Part shown: piece by piece, positions 8,682 through 19,343 of the stretch
How positions within the stretch are numbered: the first letter of the stretch is position 1
Layout: each line of letters starts with the position of its first letter
Source: Pedobacter sp. MC2016-14
Lineage (GTDB): Bacteria > Bacteroidota > Bacteroidia > Sphingobacteriales > Sphingobacteriaceae
DNA length: 64,000 bases
Assembly (NCBI RefSeq): GCF_020991475.1
Contig: NZ_JAJMPA010000001.1
Coordinates: 2,666,001 to 2,730,000, forward strand
Direction: 5' to 3'
The notes under the pieces: generated by a model
What the model was told of the DNA's origin: nothing
What the model saw: the letters and a program-made list of their open reading frames with translations, nothing else
Database searches by the model: none
Position numbers and translations under genes: made by a program

Positions 8682-10447
8682 TAGTTAACTTTTATTTCAA
8701 AAGGCATGCGTGCCTGTAATCCTGTATTTAACATCACTTTTTTCATTTGCTGGTAAATGACGTATTGCTCACCAAGCTCCTGCTTAGCGTAATAAGTTTT
8801 TACTTTATCTGATCCGCTATCTAAAAGAGATTTGAAAGGGTCTTCTTTTTCAGGATATTCCACAACCGTATAATCGCTTAGTTTAGCCTTTTTGCTTGCA
8901 GCAGTAATGGCGTCATGGAAACTACCCAACCTGTCTGCCAGACCGATTTTAACGGCATCTGTACCTACCCAAACACGGCCACCACCTATAGAATTAACAT
9001 ATTCTTTTGTTTTTTTACGTCCCTCGGCTACCCGTGCGGTAAAAGTATCGTAAACATGGTTCACATCATTTTGGATGATGAAACGCTCGCCAGATGTTAA
9101 TGGTCTGTTCGCACTCATAATATCTGCATACTGTCCCGTTTTAACGCCGTCAAAAGTTACCCCGAGCTTATTTGTTAACAGGTTTTGCAAGTTAGGAATA
9201 AGGCCAAACACACCAATTGATCCTGTAATGGTATTTGGCTGTACAAAAATAGAGTCTGCGGCACAGGCGATGTAATAACCACCAGAAGCGGCCACATCAC
9301 CAAAAGAAGCGATTACTGGTTTTACCTTTTTGCTGAGCACAATCTCTCTCCATATTACATCAGATGCCAATGCACTGCCACCGCCAGAGTTAACTCTCAG
9401 TACAATGGCTTTAATGTTATCATCCTGTCTTGCTTTCCTTATTGCTCTTGAAATACGTTCAGAGCCAATTGATTCGTCAGAACCTTCTCCACCTGTAATG
9501 TCACCATTGGCATAAATTACGGCAATTTTATCATCTTCAGAACCTTCATCATCTACATTTTTAGCGTATTCATTAATAGATACTGTACTTAATTTATCTG
9601 ATTTAATTTTGCCGCTTAGCTTTTTAAGTTCATCAAGCAGTTCGTCCTTATAGCGCAGGCCATCAATCATTTTTAACCTAAGCGCGTCTGTAGGTTGCTG
9701 AATGGTATAAAGATTTGCCCAGTTACGTAAACTGTCTACAGGTAATTTCCTGGTTTCAGCAATGCCCTCTAAAAAAACATTATACAAACCACCAACATAT
9801 GCAGTAACCTGTTCCCTGTTGTAATCGCTCATTTTATCTGCAATAAAAGGTTCAACAGCACTTTTAAAATTACCAACCCTGATTACCTGAACTTCCACGC
9901 CAATTTTTTCCAGTGTGCCTTTAAAAAAAGTCAGCTGGCTGCTAAAACCCTTAAATTCGAGGCTGCCCTGCGGATTCAGATAAACTTTAGTTGCTGCAGA
10001 AGCAAGGTAATAAGCATCCTGCGAATAAACTTCGCTATAAGCAATAATTTGCTTCCTGCTTTTTCTAAAGTCCAGTAGAGCATCTCTTACTTCTTTTAAA
10101 GTAGCTTTACCTGCATTTGGAGACGAAACATTTAAATAGATACATTTAATCTTATCATCAGTTTTAGCTTCTTTTAACGCTAAAATCAAGTCATTAAAGC
10201 CAATACTTTTGCCAGAGCCGGAACCTATAATTGGTAGATTGTCAAATTTGCTGTCTGGAGTACGTTCTTTAATTTCCTGATCCAGATTTAGATATAAAAC
10301 GCTGTTATTAGCAACATCTGATTTTTTTTGGTCGCTTACAGAAGCGACAATTCCTATAATACTTATAACAAAAAGTACGACTATAGCCACTAAAGAGATT
10401 GCTACACCGACCACAGTGGCTAAAACGTATTTAAAAAATTCTTTCAT
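8681..10447 (-). CDS. sppA: Signal peptide peptidase SppA, 67K type
   Basis: Membrane-anchored serine/lysine protease that degrades cleaved signal peptides. An N-terminal membrane helix (about residues 8-35) is followed by two tandem S49 domains. The catalytic dyad is visible as Lys195 in VGNFKSAVEP and Ser388 in DVAASGGYY. At 588 aa it is the double-domain form. It is first in the reverse-strand run and overlaps polX by one base. It is divergent from folK across a 30-base gap. Confidence 0.93.
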   Translation of the reverse strand: MKEFFKYVLATVVGVAISLVAIVVLFVISIIGIVASVSDQKKSDVANNSVLYLNLDQEIKERTPDSKFDNLPIIGSGSGKSIGFNDLILALKEAKTDDKIKCIYLNVSSPNAGKATLKEVRDALLDFRKSRKQIIAYSEVYSQDAYYLASAATKVYLNPQGSLEFKGFSSQLTFFKGTLEKIGVEVQVIRVGNFKSAVEPFIADKMSDYNREQVTAYVGGLYNVFLEGIAETRKLPVDSLRNWANLYTIQQPTDALRLKMIDGLRYKDELLDELKKLSGKIKSDKLSTVSINEYAKNVDDEGSEDDKIAVIYANGDITGGEGSDESIGSERISRAIRKARQDDNIKAIVLRVNSGGGSALASDVIWREIVLSKKVKPVIASFGDVAASGGYYIACAADSIFVQPNTITGSIGVFGLIPNLQNLLTNKLGVTFDGVKTGQYADIMSANRPLTSGERFIIQNDVNHVYDTFTARVAEGRKKTKEYVNSIGGGRVWVGTDAVKIGLADRLGSFHDAITAASKKAKLSDYTVVEYPEKEDPFKSLLDSGSDKVKTYYAKQELGEQYVIYQQMKKVMLNTGLQARMPFEIKVN

Positions 10448-10477
10448 GTGAGGGTTTAATATTTAATTTGTAAATAT

Positions 10478-10996
10478 ATGAAACAAGCATCAGCCTTTTC
10501 TATACAATTGGATGGCAAAATCGTTTATTTGTTACTGGGTAGCAACCTTGGAGACAGCCAAAGCATACTTGAAGCCTCTTTAGTTTACATTGAAGAAAAT
10601 ATTGGTCCTATAATCAGCCGCTCTTCTCTTTACAGGACTGCTGCATGGGGCAAAACAGATCAGGCTGATTTTCTGAACCAGGCAGTTGGTGTAGAAACTG
10701 TGTTAAAACCCTTAGAATTGCTGAACAAAGTGCTGTGGATAGAACAGGAACTTGGAAGAGTAAGGTTGGAAAGATGGGGCGCACGATTTATTGATATCGA
10801 CATCATTTTATATGGAGATGAAATTATAACCATTAAAGATCAGTTGGAGGTTCCACACATTCATATGCACGAGCGGAGATTTGTGCTGGAGCCATTGGCA
10901 GAGATTGCAGGCAATGTGCTGCATCCTGTATTAAATAAAACAGTAACAGAAATATTAAAAGAATTATCTGATAATTTAGAAGTATCAAAAATATAA
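10478..10996 (+). CDS. folK: 2-amino-4-hydroxy-6-hydroxymethyldihydropteridine pyrophosphokinase
   Basis: Transfers pyrophosphate from ATP to the pterin in folate synthesis. The family patterns are YLLLGSNLGD near the N-terminus, RWGARFIDIDIILYGD in the centre with the metal-binding DIDI, and the terminal HERRFVLEPLAEIA. At 172 aa the length is usual. Only 30 bases separate it from the divergent sppA, and 17 bases from the following Hpt gene. Confidence 0.95.
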   Translation: MKQASAFSIQLDGKIVYLLLGSNLGDSQSILEASLVYIEENIGPIISRSSLYRTAAWGKTDQADFLNQAVGVETVLKPLELLNKVLWIEQELGRVRLERWGARFIDIDIILYGDEIITIKDQLEVPHIHMHERRFVLEPLAEIAGNVLHPVLNKTVTEILKELSDNLEVSKI

Positions 10997-11013
10997 ATTC
11001 CTAATTTTGTTGT

Positions 11014-11391
11014 ATGATTGACATCAATAAAAATAATGCCCCTCTTGATTTATCTTATTTGAGAGACATGTCTGGAGACAGTGCTGAGTTCATGATTGAA
11101 ATGATAGACATGTTTAAGCAGCAAACACCTTTATATATGTCAGATTTGGAGCAGGCGCTTCAAGAGAAGGACTGGTTAAAAGTTTCCAGCTGTGCACATA
11201 AAATAAAACCTACGTTTGCTTACGTTGGAAGAGAAGATGCTAAAGACCATATGCAAATTATGGAAAGTAGTGCAAAAGAACTTAAAAACGTAGAAGGTTT
11301 AAGTACTGCTTATCAGGAGATTAATGAGTTTGTGCAGGTGTTGTATCGTCAGCTGGACGAAGCGAGAAACCAACTGTCAAAAGAGCTTTAA
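11014..11391 (+). CDS. Hpt domain phosphotransfer protein
   Basis: A 125-aa stand-alone histidine phosphotransfer domain. The phosphorylatable histidine is His62 in the motif CAHKIKPT, within a four-helix bundle pattern. Such proteins shuttle phosphate between hybrid kinases and response regulators. No partner kinase is adjacent. It follows folK by 17 bases and may be co-transcribed with it. Its stop abuts the convergent pssA gene. Confidence 0.88.
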   Translation: MIDINKNNAPLDLSYLRDMSGDSAEFMIEMIDMFKQQTPLYMSDLEQALQEKDWLKVSSCAHKIKPTFAYVGREDAKDHMQIMESSAKELKNVEGLSTAYQEINEFVQVLYRQLDEARNQLSKEL

Positions 11392-12081
11392 TTAAAGTAA
11401 GTTTTGTTTTTTTCTGAAGTGTAAAATGGAACTACTGATGTAAAGAATCAGGATAAAAGGTATTGCCACAAATTTCAAAATTGCAATTAATATAGCTGAT
11501 AAAATCAAAAAGATAAATTTTGCTTTGTTATCAGCCCATTTCATAGAGCCAAATTTAAGCGAAAAGATCCTGATCTCGCTAATTAACAACCAGCTCATTA
11601 GCAGGGTTAAAAAGATTAAAAGCAGCGTAGAGCCTAGTAACTCAGGGAAGTCTCGTTGTATAAATGGCAAAGAAACTATAAATAGCGTATTCATTGGGGT
11701 GTTTAATCCAATAAAGTCTTCAGTTTGTCGGGTATCGATGTTAAATTTTGCCAATCTGAGGGCAGAAAATATGGTAATGATAAACCCAAAATAAGGCAAA
11801 TAAGGGGAGGAGTAATTGCTTTGCAATAGCAGCTGAAACATGACAACTCCGGGTAAAAATCCAAAGCTAACCATGTCGGCAAGTGAGTCAAGTTCTTTGC
11901 CAATTGTTGACTTCACGTTTAATAATCGTGCAGAAAAGCCATCAAAGAAATCAAAAATGCCAGCTAGCAGTACCATGTATGCAGTAATATCCAGCTGGCT
12001 TTTAAATGCAAAAACAATTCCTACACAGCCGCAAAGTAAATTGGCACAGGTTAAGAAGTTTGGAATTTGCTTTTTTATCAT
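11392..12081 (-). CDS. pssA: CDP-diacylglycerol-serine O-phosphatidyltransferase
   Basis: Integral membrane enzyme making phosphatidylserine, the precursor of phosphatidylethanolamine. The CDP-alcohol phosphotransferase signature is complete: Asp47-Gly48, Ala51-Arg52, Gly61, Asp65 and Asp69. Six to seven hydrophobic segments are evident. I chose the ATG at 12081; the frame could begin one codon earlier at a TTG. It is convergent with the Hpt gene and lies 23 bases downstream of rho on the same strand. Confidence 0.92.
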   Translation of the reverse strand: MIKKQIPNFLTCANLLCGCVGIVFAFKSQLDITAYMVLLAGIFDFFDGFSARLLNVKSTIGKELDSLADMVSFGFLPGVVMFQLLLQSNYSSPYLPYFGFIITIFSALRLAKFNIDTRQTEDFIGLNTPMNTLFIVSLPFIQRDFPELLGSTLLLIFLTLLMSWLLISEIRIFSLKFGSMKWADNKAKFIFLILSAILIAILKFVAIPFILILYISSSILHFRKKQNLL

Positions 12082-12106
12082 CAATAGTTGTGCTTAAATC
12101 TTTGAA

Positions 12107-13837
12107 TTAACCGTTCATCGAAGTTAAGAATTCCTCATTAGATTTTGTATTTCTGATTTGAGCCTGAACAAACTCCATCGCTTCCTGGGCATTCATGTCT
12201 GCCAGGTGATTTCTTAAAATCCAAACGCGTTGAAGGGTATCTCTATCATGCAATAAATCATCTCTTCTGGTACTTGAGGCCGTAATGTCAATTGCAGGGA
12301 ATATCCGTTTGTTAGACAATTTACGGTCAAGCTGTAGTTCCATATTTCCGGTACCTTTAAACTCTTCAAAGATCACCTCGTCCATTTTAGAACCTGTTTC
12401 TGTTAGAGCCGTGGCTAGAATGGTAAGGGAACCACCTTTTTCAATATTACGGGCTGCACCAAAGAAACGTTTCGGTTTATGAAGTGCGTTTGCATCCACA
12501 CCACCAGACAAAATTTTACCAGATGCAGGAGCAGTAGTATTATAGGCACGGGCTAAACGTGTAATCGAATCCAGCAAAATCACAACATCGTGACCACATT
12601 CTACCAAACGTTTTGCTTTTTCTAAAACGATATTTGCAATTTTAACATGGCGTTCTGCAGGTTCATCAAAAGTTGAAGCAATAACTTCAGCCCTTACACT
12701 TCTTGCCATATCTGTAACCTCTTCCGGACGTTCGTCAATTAACAAAATGATCAGGTAAACTTCAGGATGGTTTTTTGCAATTGCATTTGCAACCTCTTTA
12801 AGGAGGTTAGTTTTACCAGTTTTTGGCTGGGCTACAATCAGACCACGCTGACCTTTACCAATTGGGGTAAACAGGTCAATAATACGTGTACTGTAATTAT
12901 TGGTTTCTGTGAAAAGGTTTAATCTTTCTGTAGGGAAAAGTGGCGTTAGGTAGTCAAAAGGAACACGATCTCTAACCTCTGCCGGTAAGCGGCCATTGAT
13001 GGCCTCAACTTTTACCAGTGGAAAATACTTTTCACCTTCTTTTGGCGGACGGATACTTCCACGTACGGTATCGCCTGTTTTTAAACCAAAAAGTTTAATT
13101 TGTGATTGCGATACATAGATATCATCAGGAGAAGAAAGGTAATTGTAATCAGCTGATCTTAGAAAACCATAGCTGTCTGGCATAATTTCCAGTACGCCTT
13201 CATTGGTAATGGTATTGTCGAAATCCAGGTTTGAATAGCTGTTTTCAGCTTGTTTCTGGTTTCCGTTGTTATTGCCATTGCCATTATTGTTGTTTTGATT
13301 TTTTTGTCGCTGCTCGTCTCTTTGTGGCCTGTTTTTAATTTGCTGTGGCGCATTAACAACATTGTTATTTTGAGATGGTGCCGATTGCAGAGGCGCAGCC
13401 TTTGCAATTACTGTTTTTTCAGGTGCAAGTACAGCCTCAGCAGCAACTATTGGTTCCGGTTCCGGTTTATTCTTTTTAAAATGCGCCGTTAAGGATTCTT
13501 GTAATTCAACTTCAGAAAGAACTTCAGGTGCTTTTTCATCAAACAGTGTAGGCTTTTCAGCAACGTCCGGCTGTACTTCCTTGTCGTCTTTAGCAATGCG
13601 TGTTCTTTTTCTTAAAGGCTTTTCGGCGGTAGCTGCCTTCGCCAATTTAGCAGGCACTGGTTTAGAAGCTGGCTTAGCATCTTCTGCTACGGTTGCCGGC
13701 TCAAGCTCGGTAATCTGAGCCATAATTTCTACCAGTTCTGCTTTACGTAATTCATCAGCGTTTAGTATACCCTGGGCTTTAGCCAACTCACGCAATTCGG
13801 CAGTGAGCTTTTCATTTAGTTCGCTTTTATTAAACAT
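12107..13837 (-). CDS. rho: Transcription termination factor Rho
   Basis: Hexameric RNA helicase that terminates transcription. An N-terminal Rho/SAP-like helical region (about 1-45) is followed by a long low-complexity insert (about 50-205) rich in Glu, Ala and Pro and ending in an Asn/Gln/Gly stretch. Then come the cold-shock-type RNA-binding domain starting [12 protein letters not shown] and the RecA-like ATPase with P-loop PKTGKTNL. At 576 aa it is far longer than the 419-aa E. coli protein; long inserts are common in Bacteroidota Rho. The 358-base upstream region is long enough for a leader, and rho is autoregulated in other bacteria. Confidence 0.96.
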   Translation of the reverse strand: MFNKSELNEKLTAELRELAKAQGILNADELRKAELVEIMAQITELEPATVAEDAKPASKPVPAKLAKAATAEKPLRKRTRIAKDDKEVQPDVAEKPTLFDEKAPEVLSEVELQESLTAHFKKNKPEPEPIVAAEAVLAPEKTVIAKAAPLQSAPSQNNNVVNAPQQIKNRPQRDEQRQKNQNNNNGNGNNNGNQKQAENSYSNLDFDNTITNEGVLEIMPDSYGFLRSADYNYLSSPDDIYVSQSQIKLFGLKTGDTVRGSIRPPKEGEKYFPLVKVEAINGRLPAEVRDRVPFDYLTPLFPTERLNLFTETNNYSTRIIDLFTPIGKGQRGLIVAQPKTGKTNLLKEVANAIAKNHPEVYLIILLIDERPEEVTDMARSVRAEVIASTFDEPAERHVKIANIVLEKAKRLVECGHDVVILLDSITRLARAYNTTAPASGKILSGGVDANALHKPKRFFGAARNIEKGGSLTILATALTETGSKMDEVIFEEFKGTGNMELQLDRKLSNKRIFPAIDITASSTRRDDLLHDRDTLQRVWILRNHLADMNAQEAMEFVQAQIRNTKSNEEFLTSMNG

Positions 13838-14195
13838 TATCTAGATGTAGAGAAATTTTATTATGAAGGTATTGTTCATGTGTAAATTATTTTAAAGTTC
13901 ATCGGTTTCTGAAGCTGTTATGAATTAAGTTTTATAAAAACCGTAGTTTTAAGACATAACAAGATCAATTGTACAAAACAAAAAAAAGGACTGAAAATTG
14001 AGTAGAACAAGTTTTAAGGAGTTTTTTCTGATTGTCCAGATGAACGATAGAGAATTTGTGCTGCAATTGTATGTAATAATAAGCTAAATTCCAAACCTAA
14101 AATATAAAATGTTTAAAATAAATAATGGGAATGTTTAAAATTACTCATCTATAGAAAGCTTAAAATTGGCATCTTTGCGCACAAATTAGCTGTAA
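13838..14195. other. Divergent intergenic region between rho and pyrF
   Basis: A 358-base AT-rich stretch. A CATCTTTG element at 14170-14177 is a plausible -7 box for pyrF. The remainder would be the rho promoter and leader on the reverse strand. I see no ORF, tRNA or clear hairpin. Confidence 0.5.
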
Positions 14196-15026
14196 ATGAA
14201 TAAAGAGCAACTGTTTACCCAAATTCAAAAGAAAAAGTCGTTTTTGTGTGTAGGGCTTGATCCGGTATTGGAGCAAATACCTGTACACCTGTTAAAATAC
14301 AATGATCCAATTTTGGAATTTAACAAGCAAATTATAGATGCTACCAAAGATTTATGTGTAGCCTATAAGCCTAATACAGCTTTTTATGAGTGCAGGGGCG
14401 CTAAAGGTTGGGCAACACTCACAGATACCTGGCAATACATCCCTGAAGATCTATTTACCATTGCTGATGCGAAACGCGGAGACATTGGCAATACCTCTGC
14501 CATGTACGCTGATGCATTTTTCAATAAAGATAAGACGGAAATGAGCTTTGATGCCATTACCGTAGCGCCATATATGGGCAAAGACTCCGTAAGCCCATTT
14601 TTAAAATATTCTGATAAATGGGTGATTTTACTGGCCTTAACGTCCAACGAAGGACATGCTGATTTTCAACTTTTAGAGACCGGGAATGGCAAATTGCATG
14701 AAGAGGTAATCCGGGCTTCCTCTAAATGGGCTAACAGCGATCAGCTCATGTATGTAGTTGGCGCAACACGCGGTTCGGCATTTAAAGAAATTAGAAGACT
14801 GGCTCCTGATAATTTTCTTCTTGTACCAGGGGTTGGTGCACAGGGGGGGAGCCTTGCAGATGTTTGCGAGTTTGGGTTCAATGATAAATGCGGATTATTG
14901 GTGAATTCTTCAAGGGGAATTATATTTGCGGGTAAGGGCGAAGATTTTGCTGAAAAGGCAAGAGAGGAGGCGCTTAAACTTCAGCAAGAAATGGAGGTTC
15001 TTCTTAAGGCAGCCTCACTAATCTAG
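14196..15026 (+). CDS. pyrF: Orotidine 5'-phosphate decarboxylase (type 2)
   Basis: Last step of de novo UMP synthesis. The catalytic Asp-x-Lys-x-x-Asp cluster is D91-A-K93-R-G-D96 in [12 protein letters not shown]. The 5' segment FLCVGLDPV and the phosphate-binding [11 protein letters not shown] segment also fit. At 276 aa it is the longer subfamily found in Bacteroidota, Actinobacteria and Myxococcus. It has its own promoter (CATCTTTG at 14170). Confidence 0.95.
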   Translation: MNKEQLFTQIQKKKSFLCVGLDPVLEQIPVHLLKYNDPILEFNKQIIDATKDLCVAYKPNTAFYECRGAKGWATLTDTWQYIPEDLFTIADAKRGDIGNTSAMYADAFFNKDKTEMSFDAITVAPYMGKDSVSPFLKYSDKWVILLALTSNEGHADFQLLETGNGKLHEEVIRASSKWANSDQLMYVVGATRGSAFKEIRRLAPDNFLLVPGVGAQGGSLADVCEFGFNDKCGLLVNSSRGIIFAGKGEDFAEKAREEALKLQQEMEVLLKAASLI

Positions 15027-15139
15027 TGGTTTTTTAATAATTTGTTTTTTCACTTATTAATTACTTCAAATTAGCTTTCTTTTGCTAACATAAAGTTTAT
15101 ATTTAATTGTAATTCAGTAGACTGTATTAAGTTTACTGA

Positions 15140-16420
15140 ATGGATTTTAAAGAGGATTTTCTCCATTTTTTATGGAGATTCAGACTTTTTGCCGGTTCCG
15201 ACCTACATTGTACTACTGGCGAAAAACTTGTAATCGTACATCCCGGCATCTTAAATTCAGATGCAGGCCCGGATTTTAGTGAGGCAAAATTACAGATAGG
15301 TAACACCATATGGGTTGGCCATGTAGAACTTCATTTACGTTCTTCTTATTGGTTTATGCATCATCATCAGTACGATGATGCTTACGATTCTGTTGTTCTG
15401 CATGTAGTTTATGAGCATGATGCTACAGTTTATCGAAAGGATGGGAGCCACATTCCTTGTTTTGTATTAAAAGGTCTTTTTAAAACTCAGTTGTTGCTTA
15501 CTTACCAGCAATTTCTAAATTCAGCTCAATCTTTTCCCTGCGAAAAGCAAATTGCAGAGGTTCCTTCAGTGTATGTAAATGGTTTTATGGCCCGTTTAAT
15601 CACTGAGCGGTTAAACACTAAAGCTCAACAAATTTATAGTAAGCTTAAATCCAGCCAGGGCAACTGGGCCAAAGTTTTTTATTGTTTTATGGCGGCAAAT
15701 TTTGGTTTAAAGGTCAACACCATTCCATTCGAATTGCTTGCAGATTCGATCCCTTATCAACTTTTTGATAAGCATAGCAATGAACCCATGCTAATTGAAG
15801 CATTAATTTTTGGGCAGGCAGGATTTTTAAATGGACATTTTGTTGAGGCTTATCCCTTAAAATTAAAGCAAGAATACAATTACCTGCAGCAGAAATATCA
15901 ATTAAAACCAATTGCTGTTTCGCTTTGGAAATTTTTAAGAATGCGTCCGCAAAGTTTTCCAACCATACGGCTTGCGCAGTTTTCAGCATTACTGGCAAGC
16001 TCTACTCATTTATTTTCTAAACTAATGGACATCAGTGATGTAAAAGTAATGCAGCAAATGTTTTTAAATTTACCTGTACACCCTTATTGGAACACACATT
16101 ATCATTTTGGTAAACCAACAGCCCCTAAAAATAACCAACTGGGTATGGTGACTGTAAATGGCTTAATTATTAATGGCGTTATCTTATTTTTGTATGCGTA
16201 TGGAAAATACATCAATGATACCATGTTGGTAGAAAGAGCGTTAAATTTATTAGAACAATTGCCGGCAGAAAAGAATGCTGTGGTAAAAAAATATGAAGAT
16301 GCTGGATTGGTTATTGCTAGTGCATTTGAGTCACAAGCCTTGCTTCAATTAAATAAAAATTATTGTACTCAAAAAAAATGCTTAAATTGTGTTGTCGGAA
16401 TAAAAATTTTAAACAAGTAG
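15140..16420 (+). CDS. DUF2851 family protein
   Basis: A 426-aa protein of a Bacteroidota family of unknown function. The characteristic N-terminal block is visible: HPGILNSDAGPDF, then WVGHVELH and SYWFMHHH, with conserved Asp, His and Glu residues that look like a metal site. The C-terminus carries a Cys pair pattern (CTQKKCLNC). No signal peptide is seen. The PspC-domain gene begins one base after its stop codon, so the two are coupled. Confidence 0.85.
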   Translation: MDFKEDFLHFLWRFRLFAGSDLHCTTGEKLVIVHPGILNSDAGPDFSEAKLQIGNTIWVGHVELHLRSSYWFMHHHQYDDAYDSVVLHVVYEHDATVYRKDGSHIPCFVLKGLFKTQLLLTYQQFLNSAQSFPCEKQIAEVPSVYVNGFMARLITERLNTKAQQIYSKLKSSQGNWAKVFYCFMAANFGLKVNTIPFELLADSIPYQLFDKHSNEPMLIEALIFGQAGFLNGHFVEAYPLKLKQEYNYLQQKYQLKPIAVSLWKFLRMRPQSFPTIRLAQFSALLASSTHLFSKLMDISDVKVMQQMFLNLPVHPYWNTHYHFGKPTAPKNNQLGMVTVNGLIINGVILFLYAYGKYINDTMLVERALNLLEQLPAEKNAVVKKYEDAGLVIASAFESQALLQLNKNYCTQKKCLNCVVGIKILNK

Positions 16421-16421
16421 T

Positions 16422-16643
16422 ATGTTTCAGCGTATAGTTACTTTTTTCGAAAAACAGAGTTTTGGGGTATGTACCTATCTTGCTGAACGGCTAAATATGT
16501 CTATCAGTAAAATCAGGCTGTTTTTTATTTATTCGTCTTTTTTAGCAGTTGGTTTTCCAATTGTATTTTATGTTTTGGCGGCTCTTGTGCTGGATGTGCG
16601 GCATTATGTTAAAAAAATCAGGCTTCGCATCTGGGATGTTTAA
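16422..16643 (+). CDS. PspC-domain small membrane protein
   Basis: 73 aa. A short cytoplasmic lead with FGVCTYLAERLNMS is followed by one hydrophobic helix (about residues 32-58) and a basic tail. This is the PspC/phage-shock-C domain pattern, though no psp operon is nearby. It follows DUF2851 by one base and may act with it at the membrane (inference). Confidence 0.8.
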   Translation: MFQRIVTFFEKQSFGVCTYLAERLNMSISKIRLFFIYSSFLAVGFPIVFYVLAALVLDVRHYVKKIRLRIWDV

Positions 16644-16729
16644 TGCAAATCATAAGTTTTAAGGCAATGCTCATGAATAGCACGGTATATGTTTTTATAT
16701 TTGCTAATTATTAATACGATTAACTACAA

Positions 16730-19342
16730 ATGGCGCTAAAGGGAAACCAGTTTAAGTCCAATTCATTTAAAAACGAATCTGCCGAGGGCGAAGGGGGAAA
16801 GCGCGGTAGCAAACCGCAAAAGGATCGGGTTGTTCATCTGCCTTCGTTTGATTTTCAGGATGGGCGGTTCATCAAAATCCTTGGACTTTTCTTTATTGTT
16901 CTGTCGCTATATTTTTTAATTGCATTTACCTCTTATCTTTTTACCTGGCAAGATGATTACAGTTATGTAATTGATGCCAATGGAGGGTGGAGTAATCTTT
17001 TTAAAAGTTTAGAAGAACTTAAGTCGGCCAATGTAACTCCAGTTGTTCAAAACTGGTTGGGTAAATTTGGTGCTTTACTGGCACATCAGTTCATCTTTGA
17101 GTGGTTTGGTGTGGCTTCTTTTTTATTTGCCTTCGTTTTCTTTGTAGTAGGCTATCGCCTTTTGTTTAAGGTTAAGATTTTTCCACTCGAAAAAACACTG
17201 GGTTATAGTTTGTTCTTTTTGCTGCTTATTTCTCTTACACTGGGTTTTTCTCATTCCTTTTTTGCAGAAGCACCGCATTATCTGGAAGGAGAATTTGGGT
17301 ATTGGACCAATAAACTACTGCTGGTTCAAATTGGTGTTGCTGGTGTGGGCGGCTTAATTGCTTTTCTTATACTCACCATACTTATTATCGCCTATAATAT
17401 AGACTTTAAAATACCAGAGCGTAAGCACATTATTGATGAAGTTGTGCCGGAACCTGAATTTGATAATGTCCGGATGCCTCAAAATATGCCACAACAAGAT
17501 TTGGTAGAAAACGTTCCGCCGGCTCCTGTAGAATTTAGTGTGAATGACCGTTACGCTCAACAACAAAAGAAAGAACAAAATATCGTTCTCACCCCAAGCC
17601 GTTTTGAAGAAAAGCCAGAGGTTGAAGAGATTTTACTTCCGGTAGCGCCTGTTGTCAATACCTTAAGTGTTCCAGCTTCATTGTCCTTAACTATCGAAAA
17701 TCCGGCAGATCTTGAAGAAGCTGTTGAACCATTAGAAAAAGAAGATGAAGAGCCTGTAAGTCCAGCTTTAACGATCGCTAAAACCGCAGAAGAAAAAACC
17801 TCTGAGGATCTGGTTGAACAGTTTGGAGCTTATGATCCTACTTTAGATTTGGCAAGTTATAAGTACCCTACGCTGGATTTACTTGAAAATTACGGTTCCA
17901 ATAAAATCTCTGTAAATGCAGATGAACTGGAAGCCAATAAAAATAAAATTGTAGAAACTTTAAACCACTACAATATAGAAATTGACAAAATTAAGGCTAC
18001 TATAGGTCCAACTGTAACCTTGTACGAAATTATTCCAGCTCCAGGTGTAAGGATTTCTAAGATCAAAAATCTTGAAGATGATATCGCCCTTAGTTTAGCT
18101 GCATTGGGTATTCGTATTATAGCGCCTATGCCAGGTAAGGGTACTATTGGTATTGAGGTGCCTAACATGCATCCAGAAATGGTTTCTATGCGCAGTATCC
18201 TTGCTACAGAGAAGTTTCAACAAAATGATATGGAATTGCCTATTGCCCTTGGTAAAACAATTTCAAATGAGGTTTATATTGGCGATCTAGCTAAGATGCC
18301 CCATTTATTAGTTGCAGGAGCTACGGGTCAGGGTAAATCTGTAGGTATCAATTCCATTTTGGTTTCGCTTCTATATAAAAAGCATCCCTCACAGCTAAAG
18401 TTCGTGCTAGTAGATCCTAAAAAGGTAGAGCTTACTTTGTTTAATAAAATTGAGCGGCATTTTCTGGCTAAACTTCCCGGTGAAGCAGACGCGATTATAA
18501 CCGATACAAAAAAGGTAATTCATACCTTAAATTCCTTATGTATTGAAATGGACCAGCGGTATGATTTGTTAAAAGATGCCCAGGTTAGGAACTTGAAGGA
18601 GTATAACGAAAAGTTCATCAAGAGAAAGCTGAACCCAAATAATCTGCATCGTTTTTTACCTTATATTGTACTGATTGTTGATGAGTTTGCAGATTTAATG
18701 ATGACAGCTGGTAAAGAAGTTGAGACACCGATAGCGCGTTTGGCCCAGTTGGCGCGTGCAGTTGGAATCCACTTGGTATTGGCTACCCAACGTCCTTCGG
18801 TAAACATTATTACTGGTACCATTAAGGCCAATTTCCCGGCAAGGCTAGCCTTTAGGGTATTGTCCAAAATAGATTCCAGGACTATTCTAGATAGTGGAGG
18901 AGCAGATCAATTAATTGGAAGGGGAGATATGTTGCTTTCTACCGGAAATGACCTGATTCGTTTACAGTGTGCTTTTGTTGATACCCCTGAGGTAGATCGT
19001 ATCTCCGAATTTATTGGTAACCAGAGAGGTTATCCAGAAGCTTATCAGCTTCCTGAATATCTGGATGAAGCAGCGGAAAACGCCAAGATGGATTTTGATG
19101 CTTCAGACCGTGACAGTATGTTTGAAGATGCGGCAAGATTAATTGTGATGCACCAGCAGGGTTCTACTTCGCTTATTCAGCGTAAGCTGAAGTTGGGATA
19201 TAACCGGGCAGGTAGAATTATTGATCAACTGGAAGCTGCCGGGGTGGTAGGTCCTTTTGAAGGTAGCAAAGCCAGGGAAGTATTACTTCCTGATGAATAC
19301 GCTTTGGAACAGTTTTTGGACAACATGAAGAATGATCAATAA
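16730..19342 (+). CDS. ftsK: DNA translocase FtsK
   Basis: Septal DNA pump that clears chromosome ends during division. The N-terminal part (to about residue 230) has four or so membrane helices. A charged linker (about 230-370) follows, then the RecA-like motor with P-loop GATGQGKSV (about 529-537) and the Walker B YIVLIVDEFADL. The C-terminal winged-helix gamma domain contains STSLIQRKLKLGYNRA and guides it to KOPS-like sites. At 870 aa it is the usual Bacteroidota length. The lolA gene starts directly after it. Confidence 0.96.
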   Translation: MALKGNQFKSNSFKNESAEGEGGKRGSKPQKDRVVHLPSFDFQDGRFIKILGLFFIVLSLYFLIAFTSYLFTWQDDYSYVIDANGGWSNLFKSLEELKSANVTPVVQNWLGKFGALLAHQFIFEWFGVASFLFAFVFFVVGYRLLFKVKIFPLEKTLGYSLFFLLLISLTLGFSHSFFAEAPHYLEGEFGYWTNKLLLVQIGVAGVGGLIAFLILTILIIAYNIDFKIPERKHIIDEVVPEPEFDNVRMPQNMPQQDLVENVPPAPVEFSVNDRYAQQQKKEQNIVLTPSRFEEKPEVEEILLPVAPVVNTLSVPASLSLTIENPADLEEAVEPLEKEDEEPVSPALTIAKTAEEKTSEDLVEQFGAYDPTLDLASYKYPTLDLLENYGSNKISVNADELEANKNKIVETLNHYNIEIDKIKATIGPTVTLYEIIPAPGVRISKIKNLEDDIALSLAALGIRIIAPMPGKGTIGIEVPNMHPEMVSMRSILATEKFQQNDMELPIALGKTISNEVYIGDLAKMPHLLVAGATGQGKSVGINSILVSLLYKKHPSQLKFVLVDPKKVELTLFNKIERHFLAKLPGEADAIITDTKKVIHTLNSLCIEMDQRYDLLKDAQVRNLKEYNEKFIKRKLNPNNLHRFLPYIVLIVDEFADLMMTAGKEVETPIARLAQLARAVGIHLVLATQRPSVNIITGTIKANFPARLAFRVLSKIDSRTILDSGGADQLIGRGDMLLSTGNDLIRLQCAFVDTPEVDRISEFIGNQRGYPEAYQLPEYLDEAAENAKMDFDASDRDSMFEDAARLIVMHQQGSTSLIQRKLKLGYNRAGRIIDQLEAAGVVGPFEGSKAREVLLPDEYALEQFLDNMKNDQ

Positions 19343-19343
19343 A

